64,000 nt of DNA, from positions 1 through 64,000 of the forward strand of contig JBFMEX010000076.1 in the NCBI GenBank assembly GCA_040752215.1, in the 5' to 3' direction. This DNA is from JBFMEX01 sp040752215 (GTDB lineage Bacteria; Pseudomonadota; Alphaproteobacteria; Rhizobiales; Hyphomicrobiaceae). Shown one piece after another: positions 1-8,783 of this stretch. The notes under the pieces were generated by a model. It made no database searches. It had not been told where the DNA came from and was given only the letters and a program-made list of their open reading frames with translations. The translations under genes were made by a program, and so were the position numbers. Every line of letters starts with the position of its first letter. Positions within the stretch are counted from its first letter, which is position 1.

Positions 1-512
1 TGACGAACCGGGCAGCCCGGCCCTGGGGATGGGAGACGGATGCCTCACTATGCCTCCCGAGGTGCCATTGTCCCGCGAACGCCGGCCAACCAGGGCGACA
101 TTCGGCACAATCGATTGCGCTTAACCGCAGTCAATCGCGCCTGCGGCTTGACGTGCTCTAATGATCGAAGTGGGCTGCCTCTCTTGTCGCCTCTGAGCAC
201 GCGCGCCGTGCGTGACGGGCAGTCCACGCCCCTCTTCGAGGCAGCAACTCCAGGCGACCCCTGTCTCTGGAGTGTTGCAGGGCCAGAAGCTGCCGCTCGT
301 CGCGCAGCTTCTGGCTCCGATGCGCTCACTCATCCTCCCGTCCGACGGGCTCGTCATATGGCGGAGCTGGCCACAACAACCTCAGCCCAGTCGTCGGCAC
401 CTCAACTCCTCATCGATCTCCGCGCTTGCCGACGTCGATTTCGGTGCTGGCCTGGTTGCCGGTTGGTTGCCAACTCGCACAGCAGGACGGCAGAGGCCCC
501 TTCTTCAACTTG
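1..512. other. Gene-poor stretch, no coding gene recognised
   Basis: I see no convincing gene here. Several short overlapping open frames exist on both strands, but none resembles a known family or has a good ribosome binding site, and they overlap one another heavily as expected in GC-rich DNA. The stretch holds two adjacent inverted repeats (about 244-278 and 282-313). It may be intergenic DNA or the decayed end of an accessory element. Confidence 0.5.
282..313. repeat. Perfect 12-bp hairpin
   Basis: GCCAGAAGCTGC at 282-293 is repeated as its exact reverse complement at 302-313 around an 8-nt loop. An imperfect hairpin, CAACTCCAG against CTGGAGTGTTG, lies immediately before it (about 245-277). 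There is no T-tract on either side, so a rho-independent terminator is possible but not typical. No neighbouring gene explains it. Confidence 0.7.
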
Positions 513-559
513 CTGAAATCCCTGGTGAGCCGGGATGGGATCGAACCACCGACATCTGA
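513..559 (-). repeat. tRNA-Lys-like 3' end fragment, candidate attachment-site remnant
   Basis: Positions 523-559 read on the minus strand as the T-arm, acceptor 3' strand and CCA end of a tRNA. The anticodon and D arms are missing. Positions 513-553 align without gaps to 16711-16751 at the intact tRNA-Lys, with 4 mismatches in 41 bases. Ten of the aligned bases lie beyond the tRNA CCA end, 8 of them identical. Both copies have the same orientation. This is the arrangement left when an element integrates into a tRNA 3' end, so this may be the distal att-like copy of an island ending at the tRNA-Lys. The mismatches mean it could also be a fragment of another tRNA. Confidence 0.6.
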
Positions 560-936
560 CCGCAGCCTCAGTGCCACGAGTTGGTTGACATCCGGCTTGG
601 GTCGCGTTGAGCCGTCAGCCGCGCAAGCAGCGAAATGATGCGCGCATATTTCTTGCCGATGTGACCGCGGCTGAGAAAGCGCAAGACGCCACTGTGACGC
701 GACATGGAAAGCTGCCCCCTCCCGGGCGGCACGAGGAGTTGCCCCTCCTCGTCCACCGCGGCAATGCCGTCGTGGCGCGCAGCGGCCGACGCCGAGGTGG
801 GCCCCCCCCCGGCGGCGCGCGCAACAAGCCTGCCCGACGCGAGGGTGTCACGGCATGAGCGAACCGTCGTCATGAGCCGATAGCATTGGTGTGCAACGCA
901 GCCATCTGTGCTCGACGTGATTCCAGTGGGACAGAA
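560..936. other. Non-coding or decayed stretch before the SMR gene
   Basis: No gene is supported. Open frames on both strands overlap and match nothing I recognise. A run of nine C at about 801-809 suggests non-coding or decayed sequence. Confidence 0.4.
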
Positions 937-1266
937 ATGAGCTGGCTGCTACTCGCCCTGACAATCGTGCTCGAATTGGCTGGAACGACCATGATGAAGC
1001 TCTCCGAGGGCTTCACGCGGCTGTGGCCGTCGGTCGGCGTGATCGTCTGCTACACGGGCGCGATCGTCGGAGTGACGCTCGCGCTCAGGGAGCTGGAGCT
1101 GTCCGTCGCCTACGCCGTCTGGGCCGGGGCTGGAACCGCGCTCGCTGCGTTGGTCGGCATCCTCGTGTTCAAGGAGTCGGCGACGGCGCTGAAGGCGCTC
1201 AGCCTGCTGCTCGTCGTCACGGGGATCGTGGGACTGCATCTCGCCAGCGGCGCAGACCCCCGTTGA
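937..1266 (+). CDS. Small multidrug resistance (SMR) efflux protein, EmrE/QacE type
   Basis: A 109-residue, four-helix inner-membrane protein that should act as a dimeric proton-coupled exporter of cationic compounds. The essential membrane glutamate is at residue 13 (LTIVLELAGTT), followed by the EmrE-type segment KLSEGFTRLWPS and the helix-3 motif YAVWAGAG. These fit the EmrE/QacE branch better than SugE (Gdx). The start at 937 is chosen because the hydrophobic first helix begins there; an upstream ATG at 886 would add an atypical polar tail. It stands alone, with no linked regulator. Substrates cannot be predicted. Confidence 0.9.
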   Translation: MSWLLLALTIVLELAGTTMMKLSEGFTRLWPSVGVIVCYTGAIVGVTLALRELELSVAYAVWAGAGTALAALVGILVFKESATALKALSLLLVVTGIVGLHLASGADPR

Positions 1267-1362
1267 GCGCCATCGCGTGGCTGAGACGATTGGCTCGATT
1301 GCGACGACGACGAATTGCCAGATAGATTGCGGCCGGTCGCAACAGTCGAATGGGTGTCGGTC

Positions 1363-1584
1363 ATGTACGTCAACGAGGACCGCGTGGATGCGGGCGCCGT
1401 CGCAATCGCACGCATGCTGGCCGGTGCGGACGAGAGCACGAAGGTCGACCTCTTTCACCGGTTGCGCCGGGAGGCACGCCTCTCGCGCACCGTGCACAGC
1501 CTCAACCTCATGCTGCAGCAGCCAGCGCTCCGTCCGCTCGGGCTCCAGGCGCTGAGGTCGATCGGACTGGAGCAGGCCGGTTAG
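1363..1584 (+). CDS. Small hypothetical protein
   Basis: I do not recognise this 73-residue protein. It starts at ATG 1363 (MYVNEDRVDAGA) and is charged, probably helical, with no signal peptide or membrane segment. An in-frame ATG at 1315 would give 89 residues. The composition looks like a soluble helical protein, but no strong ribosome binding site is visible, so its reality is moderately supported. Confidence 0.45.
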   Translation: MYVNEDRVDAGAVAIARMLAGADESTKVDLFHRLRREARLSRTVHSLNLMLQQPALRPLGLQALRSIGLEQAG

Positions 1585-1713
1585 ACTTGCGGTAATGTGA
1601 CCGGCGTCCCGCGCGCCGCATTCGACGCGTCCTTGCCGTCGAGCCGGTCCCTTGTCATGCAATTGTAGCATTCTCATCGCAAAACAGCGCTCTTTGGCGA
1701 GGGGAGCTGCTGG

Positions 1714-2004
1714 ATGCGGACCTATCACGCGCGAATGATGGATGCCGAGACGAGTGGCGAGGGCAACTACGAGTTCGTCGGTCCCGACGACTTGCTGCAA
1801 CGCACGGCCGACGAGATCGTCGGCGTGTTCTTCGAGCACGTGGAGCGGGACGTTTTGCGCCACAGCGCCGATTGGGAGATCAACGGCGTGATGAAGAACA
1901 AGGATCGCGGCATCGTCACCGCGATCGGCTCGTTGATTCCCGAGCGGAACGACCCGCCATTGCCCTTTCTGCTCCTGATCTCGAACGGAAAGGCGCGCGC
2001 CTGA
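1714..2004 (+). CDS. Hypothetical protein upstream of ppk2
   Basis: A 96-residue soluble protein of unknown function. The start at 1714 is preceded by a good ribosome binding site (GGGGAG, about 7 nt upstream). The protein is acidic in its first half, with no membrane segment. It ends 49 nt before ppk2 on the same strand, so co-transcription with polyphosphate kinase is likely, though a functional link is only inference. Confidence 0.6.
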   Translation: MRTYHARMMDAETSGEGNYEFVGPDDLLQRTADEIVGVFFEHVERDVLRHSADWEINGVMKNKDRGIVTAIGSLIPERNDPPLPFLLLISNGKARA

Positions 2005-2053
2005 TGCCACCCGTATGGTTGGCGAACACACCTGAACGACGTGGTGCACGATA

Positions 2054-2971
2054 ATGGGCAATAGCGGGCGGAAGCCATCGCGGAGTCGTATCGAGGCCGA
2101 GCTCGCCGACAGCTTCGACGAAGAGCTGGAGATGGAGCTCGACGACGACCGGCTCGCGCGCCTGCTGGACGGGCTCGCCGAGCGTCCCGCCGTCGAGACC
2201 ATCGACCGGCAGCTCTACTTCAGGGAACTGTTCCGGCTGCAGCGCGAGCTGGTCAAGCTGCAGGACTGGGTCGTGCATCACAAGCGCAAGGTGGTGGTCG
2301 TGTTCGAGGGCCGCGACGCGGCCGGCAAGGGCGGCGCCATCAAGCGCATCACCCAGCGTCTCAATCCGCGCGTGTGCCGCGTCGCGGCGCTGCCGGCGCC
2401 GAGCGAGCGCGAGCGCTCGCAGTGGTATTTCCAGCGCTATGCGGCGCACCTGCCGGCGGATGGCGAAATCGTTCTATTCGATCGCTCCTGGTACAATCGC
2501 GCCGGCGTCGAGCGCGTGATGGGCTTCTGTTCGGACGCGGAAGTCGAGGACTTCTTCCAGATGGCGCCGGAGTTCGAGCGGATGCTGGTCAAGTCCGGCA
2601 TCAAGCTCGTCAAATACTGGTTCTCGATCACCGACGATGAGCAGAATCTGCGCTTCCTGATGCGCATCCACGACCCGATCAAGCAGTGGAAGCTGTCGCC
2701 GATGGACCTCGAGTCGCGCCGCCGCTGGGAGGCCTATACCGAGGCCAAGGAGGAGATGCTGGCGCGCACGCATATTCCCGAGGCGCCGTGGTGGGTGGTC
2801 GAGGCCGACGACAAGAAGAGGGCCCGGCTCAACTGTATCCAACACCTCTTGTCGCAGCTGCCCTACGAGGAGATCGAGCGACCGCCGGTGGTCTTGCCCG
2901 TGCGCGTGCACAATCCCGAGTACACGCGCCATCCGTTGCCGAACGAGATGTACGTGCCGAAGGTGTATTGA
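2054..2971 (+). CDS. ppk2: Polyphosphate kinase 2 (PPK2 family)
   Basis: A 305-residue cytoplasmic kinase that transfers phosphate between polyphosphate and nucleotides. The Walker A loop GRDAAGKGG is at about residues 86-94. The family lid/Walker B segment LFDRSWYNRAG follows at about 138-148, then the conserved stretches WFSITDDEQ and DPIKQWKLSPMD. Length is normal for a single-domain PPK2. The subclass (ADP- or AMP-phosphorylating, or GTP-forming) cannot be settled by eye. It sits in a phosphorus-themed stretch with an exported phosphoesterase and the C-P lyase locus, which suggests a role in phosphate storage, but no regulatory site was found in front of it. Confidence 0.95.
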   Translation: MGNSGRKPSRSRIEAELADSFDEELEMELDDDRLARLLDGLAERPAVETIDRQLYFRELFRLQRELVKLQDWVVHHKRKVVVVFEGRDAAGKGGAIKRITQRLNPRVCRVAALPAPSERERSQWYFQRYAAHLPADGEIVLFDRSWYNRAGVERVMGFCSDAEVEDFFQMAPEFERMLVKSGIKLVKYWFSITDDEQNLRFLMRIHDPIKQWKLSPMDLESRRRWEAYTEAKEEMLARTHIPEAPWWVVEADDKKRARLNCIQHLLSQLPYEEIERPPVVLPVRVHNPEYTRHPLPNEMYVPKVY

Positions 2972-2998
2972 GCGCGGCGCGGTCCGGCCTTTCCGCGG

Positions 2999-4150
2999 TC
3001 AATGCACCCGCTCCGGCTCATCCGGAAGAGCGACGCTCATCACGTTGCCGCGCCAAACGAACTCATTGCCGAGCCAAGCCTGCAGCCAGAGCAGTGGCAG
3101 CGATGCATCGCGCACCAGCCACGCGACCGGCGAGAGCGGTGTGAGCTGCCAGCCGGCCGAGCGCGCCAGCCACGCTTCGAGGCCATACCAGGCGATCGCG
3201 ATCGTCGATACAGCCGCGACGGGATCAAGTCCCGCCGCATCCGCTACGACACCCACCGCGAGCAACGACGGTACGGCACCTGTCATCAGCTCCGGCGCGA
3301 AGTAGAGCGGGAACGTCGCGCGTCTGAGGCGCGCCCATCGTAGCTGGCGATCCCAGACCTGCCGCGCACGGCGACGTCCGATCGGCTGTGCGAACGGTCC
3401 GTCGACGAGCCGGACCCGCAGCCCGCGATCGCGCACGATTTTCGTCGCCGCCGCATCCTCGGCGATTTCCCGTGCCAGAGCCCTGATGCCGCCGGCCCGA
3501 TCGAGCAACTCGCGACGCCAGAGCATCGACTTGCCCTGCGCGAAGCCCAGCCCGCTGCTATCGGCGGCATATTGCCAGCGTGCCTGATACGTGTTGAGGA
3601 AGGCGCATTCCAATTCCGCCCAGAAGCCGGATGCGTGGCTGCCGGCCGGCGGCGAGCAGACGAGCCCGGTGTCGCTTCGCCACGCACCGAGCAGTCGCGC
3701 GAGGTAGTCGCCCGGCATCAGCACGTTGCTGTCGGCGATAGCGATCCAGTCGTGACGCGCCGCCTGCCAGCCCTTGATGACATTGTTGAGCTTCGGATTG
3801 GCCGTGCTGCGATCGTCACCGACGAGCAGGCGCGCCGGAACATCAGGATGCTCGCCGATCAGGCGGCGGATGAGCGGCACAGCGGGGTCGTCGGCGCGCT
3901 GGACACAGAACAGCACCTCGAAGCGGGGATGATCGAGGCGGAAGGTCGAGCGGAGCGTCACCTCGTCGAACGGGTCGACACCGTGCGCTGGCCGGATGAT
4001 CGAGACCGGTGGCAGTGAATCGGCATGCACGCTTGGAGTGGTCGCCGCGCGGCATCGCCGCAGCGCGAGCAGGGTCGAGACGACGTGCGCTGCTATCGTC
4101 AGTCCAGCGAACGCAGCCGCCACAGAGCCCATCCAGCCGATTTCGCCCAT
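2999..4150 (-). CDS. Ceramide glucosyltransferase-like glycosyltransferase (GT21/GT2, HpnI-like)
   Basis: A 383-residue membrane-associated glycosyltransferase. An N-terminal membrane segment (about residues 5-25) precedes a GT-A domain carrying the D1,D2,D3,(Q/R)xxRW pattern: ADD near the nucleotide site, ADSNV, AEDAA, and QLRW. C-terminal hydrophobic segments follow. These features match ceramide glucosyltransferases and the related bacterial HpnI. It probably adds a sugar to a lipid at the inner membrane. The start at 4150 is preferred over 4201 or 4156 because GGAG lies 6 nt upstream. It converges on ppk2 and diverges from the phosphoesterase gene. No hopanoid or sphingolipid gene adjoins it, so the acceptor lipid is unknown. 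Confidence 0.85.
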   Translation of the reverse strand: MGEIGWMGSVAAAFAGLTIAAHVVSTLLALRRCRAATTPSVHADSLPPVSIIRPAHGVDPFDEVTLRSTFRLDHPRFEVLFCVQRADDPAVPLIRRLIGEHPDVPARLLVGDDRSTANPKLNNVIKGWQAARHDWIAIADSNVLMPGDYLARLLGAWRSDTGLVCSPPAGSHASGFWAELECAFLNTYQARWQYAADSSGLGFAQGKSMLWRRELLDRAGGIRALAREIAEDAAATKIVRDRGLRVRLVDGPFAQPIGRRRARQVWDRQLRWARLRRATFPLYFAPELMTGAVPSLLAVGVVADAAGLDPVAAVSTIAIAWYGLEAWLARSAGWQLTPLSPVAWLVRDASLPLLWLQAWLGNEFVWRGNVMSVALPDEPERVH

Positions 4151-4348
4151 TTGCATCTCCGGACTTCTCGAACGAGAGCGGCCAGTGATGCGGATTCTCA
4201 TGACGTCGTGACGACATCGGCGCGGCGCCCAAGCCGTCCCGCGCCGTCATCGATCCGCAAGAGAACTGTTCTCGCCGTGTCACGAATCCCGCGTAGCAGG
4301 AGCTCTGTGACTGGGGCGATTCGGCCCGACGGAGGTGCGGAGGTCCGC

Positions 4349-6022
4349 ATGGCAGACAACCGAGCGCTACGCGTTGGTCCGACCCGGCGTGGCGTGATCG
4401 TCGGCGCGGTCGCTGCGGTTGCGGCAGCGGGGCACGCCGTCGCTCGGCCCGAGCGCTCATCCCTCGCGGCGCCCGACACGCTGGTCGCGCGCGGGACGGT
4501 ATTCGACCAGGCGACGGGAGCGGGCATTTCCGGAGTCCTGGTCTCGAACGGCCACGACATCGTGCCGACTGCACATGACGGCAGCTGGCGCCTGCCGATC
4601 GCGGAGGGCGACAGTGTCTTCCTGATCAAGCCGACCGGATGGATGCCGCCGCGCGGCAACAATGCCCTGCCGCGCTTCTCGTATCTGCATCAGGCCCTCG
4701 GCAGCCCGGGCTCGGCCGACGCCCGCTTCGCCGGCGTGGCGCCGACCGGACCACTGCCCGCGCGCATCGATTTTCCGCTGCTTCGATGCGACGAGAACGA
4801 GCGCTTCGATGTGCTGATGGTTGCCGATACCCAGCCGCACAATGCCGCCGAGCTCGCGTTCGTGCGCGACGCATTGCTCGCCAGCGTGCCGGCGACGGGT
4901 GCCGCGTTCGCGATCCACCATGGCGACGTGATGGGCGACGATCTCGACCTCTACGAGCGCTATGTCGGCATGCTCGGGGCAACCGGAATCTCGTGGCACC
5001 ACTGCGCGGGCAACCACGACATGAACCTCGAGGCACTGGACGGCGGTCATGCGTTCGAGACGTGGAAGCGAGTCTTCGGCCCCACCCACTATGCCTTCCA
5101 ACACGGGCGGGCGACGTTCATCCTGCTCAACAACGTCGAGTATTTCGGCCGCGGCAACTTCGCGGCCGGCGAGCGGGGCTACCGTGGGCGCATCGGCCCG
5201 CGCCAGCTCGCCTTCGTCGAGAACGTGCTGCGCCACGTGCCGGAGGATCATCTCGTCGTCGTGTCGATGCACATTCCGCTGGTCAGCTTCGAGGAGCCCG
5301 ACAGTGAGGCCGATACGACCGTCGATCGCCATGCGTTGCTCACGCTGCTTGCGCGCCATCCGCGATCGGTCAGCTTCTCCGGCCATTCGCACACCACAGA
5401 GCACCACTATCTCGGTGCCGAGCACGGGTTCGTTCGCGCCGAGCCGCACCACCATCACGTGCTGACGGCCGCCTGCGGCAGCTGGTGGAGCGGCCCACCG
5501 GATCATCGCGGCATCCCGGTCTCCGTCAGCCGTGACGGCAGCCCGAAGGGCTTCCATATCCTGTCGATCGATGGCAACCGCTACCAGACGCGCTTCGTGC
5601 CGACGGAAGCCCCCTCGGCCGGCGGCGAGGGCATGCGCATGCTGCTCGCCTGTGACGCCGATGTGGGCGCAGAGCGCGATCCACCGGCAATCGGCTGTCA
5701 CGTGTCGCTGGCGCGGCTCGCAGCGACTCGGCTCGTCATCGACGTCTTCGACGGCGGGCCACGGACCGAGGTCGAGATCGAAATCGGCGGGCGGCGGATG
5801 GGGCTCGAGCGCATTGCCGGTACCGACCCGTTCGTGGTCGACTTCTTCGCCCGCCACCCCGAGACGTGCAAACCATGGGTCACGGCATCGCCTTGCTCGC
5901 ATCTCTGGGCCACGTCGCTTCCAGCCGATCTCAGGGCCGGCGCCTACCGCGTCACGGCGCGGGCGCACAACGAGTACGGCGAGGAGATTCGCGCCTACAT
6001 GGTGCTCGAGGTCCTGGCCTGA
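4349..6022 (+). CDS. Tat-exported calcineurin-like metallophosphoesterase
   Basis: A 557-residue protein with a Tat-type signal (TRRGVIVGAVAAVAA, about residues 10-24), so it should be exported folded. An N-terminal carboxypeptidase-regulatory-like domain precedes the metallophosphoesterase domain. Metal-binding motifs are visible as ADTQPHN, HHGDVMGDD, CAGNHDMN and, later, SFSGHSHTTEHH. A C-terminal beta domain closes the protein, giving the N-catalytic-C layout of the calcineurin-N/C phosphoesterase family. The start at 4349 has GGAGG about 5 nt upstream; longer frames beginning at 4025 lack both this site and the leading signal. It may release phosphate from organic esters outside the cell. 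Substrate unknown. Confidence 0.85.
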   Translation: MADNRALRVGPTRRGVIVGAVAAVAAAGHAVARPERSSLAAPDTLVARGTVFDQATGAGISGVLVSNGHDIVPTAHDGSWRLPIAEGDSVFLIKPTGWMPPRGNNALPRFSYLHQALGSPGSADARFAGVAPTGPLPARIDFPLLRCDENERFDVLMVADTQPHNAAELAFVRDALLASVPATGAAFAIHHGDVMGDDLDLYERYVGMLGATGISWHHCAGNHDMNLEALDGGHAFETWKRVFGPTHYAFQHGRATFILLNNVEYFGRGNFAAGERGYRGRIGPRQLAFVENVLRHVPEDHLVVVSMHIPLVSFEEPDSEADTTVDRHALLTLLARHPRSVSFSGHSHTTEHHYLGAEHGFVRAEPHHHHVLTAACGSWWSGPPDHRGIPVSVSRDGSPKGFHILSIDGNRYQTRFVPTEAPSAGGEGMRMLLACDADVGAERDPPAIGCHVSLARLAATRLVIDVFDGGPRTEVEIEIGGRRMGLERIAGTDPFVVDFFARHPETCKPWVTASPCSHLWATSLPADLRAGAYRVTARAHNEYGEEIRAYMVLEVLA

Positions 6023-6040
6023 GGCGGCATGCGTCGCGGA

Positions 6041-6655
6041 TCAGGCCCCGTGCTTCTCGAGGAAGGCTTCGATCGCGAGGGCTCGGAAATCCGGCAATGC
6101 TCGCCTCAGCCGCTCGTGCTCCCAGTCCCACCAGGCCAGCGCCTGCAATCGCTCGGCGATCGCCGACGGGAAGCGCTCGCGAATGGGCCGGGCGGGAACA
6201 CCGGCGACAATTGTGTATGGCGCTACGTCCCTGGTCACGACGGCTCCCGCGGCGACCACGGCGCCGGTGCCGATGATGCGACCCGGTAGCACGATGGCGC
6301 CATGCCCGATCCACACGTCGTGGCCGATCGTCACCGGCTCGGAGCGCCGCCAGGCGAAGAAGTCCGCCTCGTCGGCCTCGCCCTCGAAGTACCGGCTCGC
6401 GCGATAGAGGAAATGGCTCTGGCTCGCACGCCACATCGGGTGGTTGCCGGGATTGATACGGGTCATCGCCGCGATCGAGCAGAACTTGCCGATTGTGGTA
6501 TGGATCACCTCGGCATCGTTGACGACGTAGCTATAGTCGCCGAGTTCGCTCTCGGTGAACGAGGTCCTTGGTCCGACCTCCGTGTAACGGCCGAGCCGGC
6601 TGCCGGTAACGTCGGCGGTCGGATCGACGAGCGGATGTGGCCCGAGCTTGCCCAC
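6041..6655 (-). CDS. Phosphonate-associated hexapeptide-repeat transferase
   Basis: A 204-residue left-handed beta-helix protein of the chloramphenicol/xenobiotic acetyltransferase (LbH-XAT) type. Hexapeptide repeats are visible, for example IGHDVWIGHGAIVLPG and IGTGAVVAAGAVV, along with the loop NHPMW and the terminal VAGVPARPIRERF. The closest match I recall is the hexapeptide family regularly found with C-P lyase genes, whose chemistry is not settled. It ends the minus-strand phnC-phnD-phnE block, 10 nt after phnE, which supports a role in phosphonate use, perhaps acyl transfer to an aminophosphonate. That activity is inference. Confidence 0.85.
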   Translation of the reverse strand: MGKLGPHPLVDPTADVTGSRLGRYTEVGPRTSFTESELGDYSYVVNDAEVIHTTIGKFCSIAAMTRINPGNHPMWRASQSHFLYRASRYFEGEADEADFFAWRRSEPVTIGHDVWIGHGAIVLPGRIIGTGAVVAAGAVVTRDVAPYTIVAGVPARPIRERFPSAIAERLQALAWWDWEHERLRRALPDFRALAIEAFLEKHGA

Positions 6656-6665
6656 ATTCGACCCT

Positions 6666-7490
6666 TCAGACCAGAAGCTTGCGTACCTGCGCGCTGAGAA
6701 GGTCGATCAGCGTCACAGTGGCAATGATGATGAGAATGATCGCCGCGGTCGCGGAGTAGTCGAAGCCGCGGATGTTCTCGTAGAGCGAGTGGCCGATCCC
6801 GCCGGCGCCGACGATGCCGAGCACAGTCGCAGAGCGCACGTTGGTCTCGAAGCGGTAGAGGGTGTACGAGCTCCACAGCGGCAGCACCTGAGGCACGATG
6901 CCGTAGACGACCTCCTGCAGCCGGCTGGCGCCGGTCGCACGGATACCCTCGACTGGTCGTGGATCGATCGCCTCGACTGCCTCGGAGAACAGCTTGGCGA
7001 CGATACCGAGGTTGTGGACGAACAGCGCGAGCACGCCGGCGAGCGGCCCAAGTCCGACGGTAACGACGAATAGCAGCGCGAACACGATCTCGTTGATCGC
7101 GCGCGCCGCATCCATCAGTCGGCGCACCGGCTGCAGGATCCACTGCGGCACGACGTTGTCGGCGGAGAGGATCGCAAACGGCATTCCGAGCACGACCGCC
7201 AGCGCCGTGCCCCAGATCGCAATCTGCACGGTCTCGACCATATCGGCGGCATAGGCTCGCCACTCGTGGAAATTCGGCGAGAGGAACCCGCTGGCGAAGG
7301 TGGCCATGTTGCGCCAGTCGGTGAACACGGCGGTAATCTTGTGCATTTCGATCGGCGCGAAGCTCCAGGCCAGAAGGCCGATGACGACGAGCCAGCCGAG
7401 CCAGCGCAATCCCCGCTCCTTCAGCGAGCGGCGTGGAATGACCACGCAGTCGAGGTCGCGCTCGAGCGAGGCGTTCATGCCGATGGCCAT
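6666..7490 (-). CDS. phnE: Phosphonate ABC transporter permease PhnE
   Basis: A 274-residue inner-membrane permease with about six hydrophobic segments. The cytoplasmic EAA-type loop that contacts the ATPase is seen as EAVEAIDPRPVEGIRATGA. It forms the channel of the phosphonate importer with PhnC and PhnD. A GGAG ribosome binding site precedes the start at 7490. It is separated from phnD by an 81-nt gap holding a strong hairpin that may lower its expression relative to phnD. Only one permease gene is present, implying a homodimeric channel. Confidence 0.95.
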   Translation of the reverse strand: MAIGMNASLERDLDCVVIPRRSLKERGLRWLGWLVVIGLLAWSFAPIEMHKITAVFTDWRNMATFASGFLSPNFHEWRAYAADMVETVQIAIWGTALAVVLGMPFAILSADNVVPQWILQPVRRLMDAARAINEIVFALLFVVTVGLGPLAGVLALFVHNLGIVAKLFSEAVEAIDPRPVEGIRATGASRLQEVVYGIVPQVLPLWSSYTLYRFETNVRSATVLGIVGAGGIGHSLYENIRGFDYSATAAIILIIIATVTLIDLLSAQVRKLLV

Positions 7491-7515
7491 GAGCTTCTCC
7501 AGAGCTGCAGTGACG

Positions 7516-7551
7516 GCGAGGGTACCGGGCGGCGACGCCCGGTACCCTCGC
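7516..7551 (-). repeat. Strong 16-bp hairpin between phnD and phnE
   Basis: A perfect inverted repeat, GCGAGGGTACCGGGCG at 7516-7531 and its complement at 7536-7551, with a 4-nt loop. There is no T-tract, so it looks like an intercistronic mRNA-stabilising or attenuating stem rather than a simple terminator. Placed just after the binding-protein gene, it could help keep PhnD more abundant than the permease. Confidence 0.75.
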
Positions 7552-7571
7552 GCGAGGTCGGGGGCGTGCGA

Positions 7572-8678
7572 TCAGTTCTTTGCCGAGACGGAAGCGGCGA
7601 GCTCGCCGATCATCTTGGCCACCTCGGTGGCCTTGCCGGCCTTGTCGGCCTCGGCGAACGCGGCGAAGCGCTGGCTGGTCGCGCTCTTGTCGACGGCCTT
7701 GGCCTGCTCCTCGAGCTTCGCGAGCGCGGCCTGCAGCTCCTTGACCTGCTTCTTCCTCTCGTCGGCCGAGATCTTGTCATCCCCCTGTATCTTCAAGAGC
7801 TTCTTGTTGACCTCGAGCTGGCGAATGGGGATCAGCTGGTCGTTGGAGGAGGGACGGAACGGCGCCCAGCCGAGTTCGGCCAGTACGGCGCGCTGCTTCT
7901 TGATCACCTCCTCGGTGCCGACGCGGCCATACTCCATCAGGAACTTGTAGATCTTGGCCTTGGTGTCGGCGGCGAGATCCTTGCGCCAGGCCAGCGGATC
8001 GGACGGGATCAGCGGCGACGTCCAGACGATTCGGATCTGGGCCGCGGCGTCGGGGGCCGTCTTCTCGAGCCGACGCAGGTTCTCGTTGTTGTTGGTCGCG
8101 ACATGGACCTGCTTGTTGGCGACGGCGAGCGCATTCGCCTCGTGGTTGGCGGCGCGCACGGTCTTGAAGCAGTCCTTGGGGTCGACTCCCTTGACGGCGA
8201 AGACGTAGGACATCGGCACGAGGAAGCCGGACGTCGAGTTGGGGTCGCCGTTGCCGAAGTCGAGCGACTTGTCGCACTTCATCACATCGTCGAGCTTCTG
8301 GATCGGGCTGTCCTTGTGGACGATCAGGTGCGACCAGTAGCCGGGGTTGCCGTCCTTGTCGACAGACTGCACGAAGATCTCGGCGTCGGCGCGATCGACG
8401 GCCTCCATGGCCGACTTGTTGCCGTACCAGGCAATCTGCACCTTGTTGAAGCGCATCCCCTCGATGATGCCGGCGTAGTCGGAAGCGAAGAATGCCTTGA
8501 TCTTGAGGCCGGTGCCCTTCTCCATCTCGGCGATGAAGGGCTCCCAGGTCTGCTTGAGGTTGGAGGTCTTCTCGGTCGAGATGATACCGAAGTTGATCTC
8601 GTCGGCCGCGTTGGCACCGGCGCCACCCGCGATCATAGAGGCGGCGAGTGCCGCGGCTGCGATCGGCTTGCGAAACAT
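7572..8678 (-). CDS. phnD: Phosphonate ABC transporter substrate-binding protein PhnD
   Basis: A 368-residue periplasmic binding protein that captures phosphonates for the PhnCE importer. A Sec signal peptide is clear (AAAALAASMIAGGAGANA, cut near residue 24). The mature part shows the PhnD pattern: FGIISTEKTSNL, FFASDYAGIIEGMRFNKVQIAWYGNKSA, and DPNSTSGFLVP. The last 100 residues include a lysine-rich helical stretch (KISADERKKQVKELQAALAK) that makes it longer than E. coli PhnD. It lies between phnC and phnE. Confidence 0.95.
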   Translation of the reverse strand: MFRKPIAAAALAASMIAGGAGANAADEINFGIISTEKTSNLKQTWEPFIAEMEKGTGLKIKAFFASDYAGIIEGMRFNKVQIAWYGNKSAMEAVDRADAEIFVQSVDKDGNPGYWSHLIVHKDSPIQKLDDVMKCDKSLDFGNGDPNSTSGFLVPMSYVFAVKGVDPKDCFKTVRAANHEANALAVANKQVHVATNNNENLRRLEKTAPDAAAQIRIVWTSPLIPSDPLAWRKDLAADTKAKIYKFLMEYGRVGTEEVIKKQRAVLAELGWAPFRPSSNDQLIPIRQLEVNKKLLKIQGDDKISADERKKQVKELQAALAKLEEQAKAVDKSATSQRFAAFAEADKAGKATEVAKMIGELAASVSAKN

Positions 8679-8783
8679 GAATGCTCTCCTCGTTGTCCTG
8701 ATCGTGATGCTCGATCCCCGTGGCGGGATCAGCGCGGCGGCCGTATCAGGACCGGGCCGGCGCGCTATCCGATCGAAGTGCCC

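Noticed and set aside
40..559. Overlapping open frames at the window start
   Set aside because: They overlap each other on both strands, lack ribosome binding sites and match nothing known.
4349..6022. Calcineurin-like phosphoesterase as a stand-in for PhnP
   Set aside because: It has a Tat signal and is exported, while PhnP is a cytoplasmic metallo-beta-lactamase-fold enzyme.
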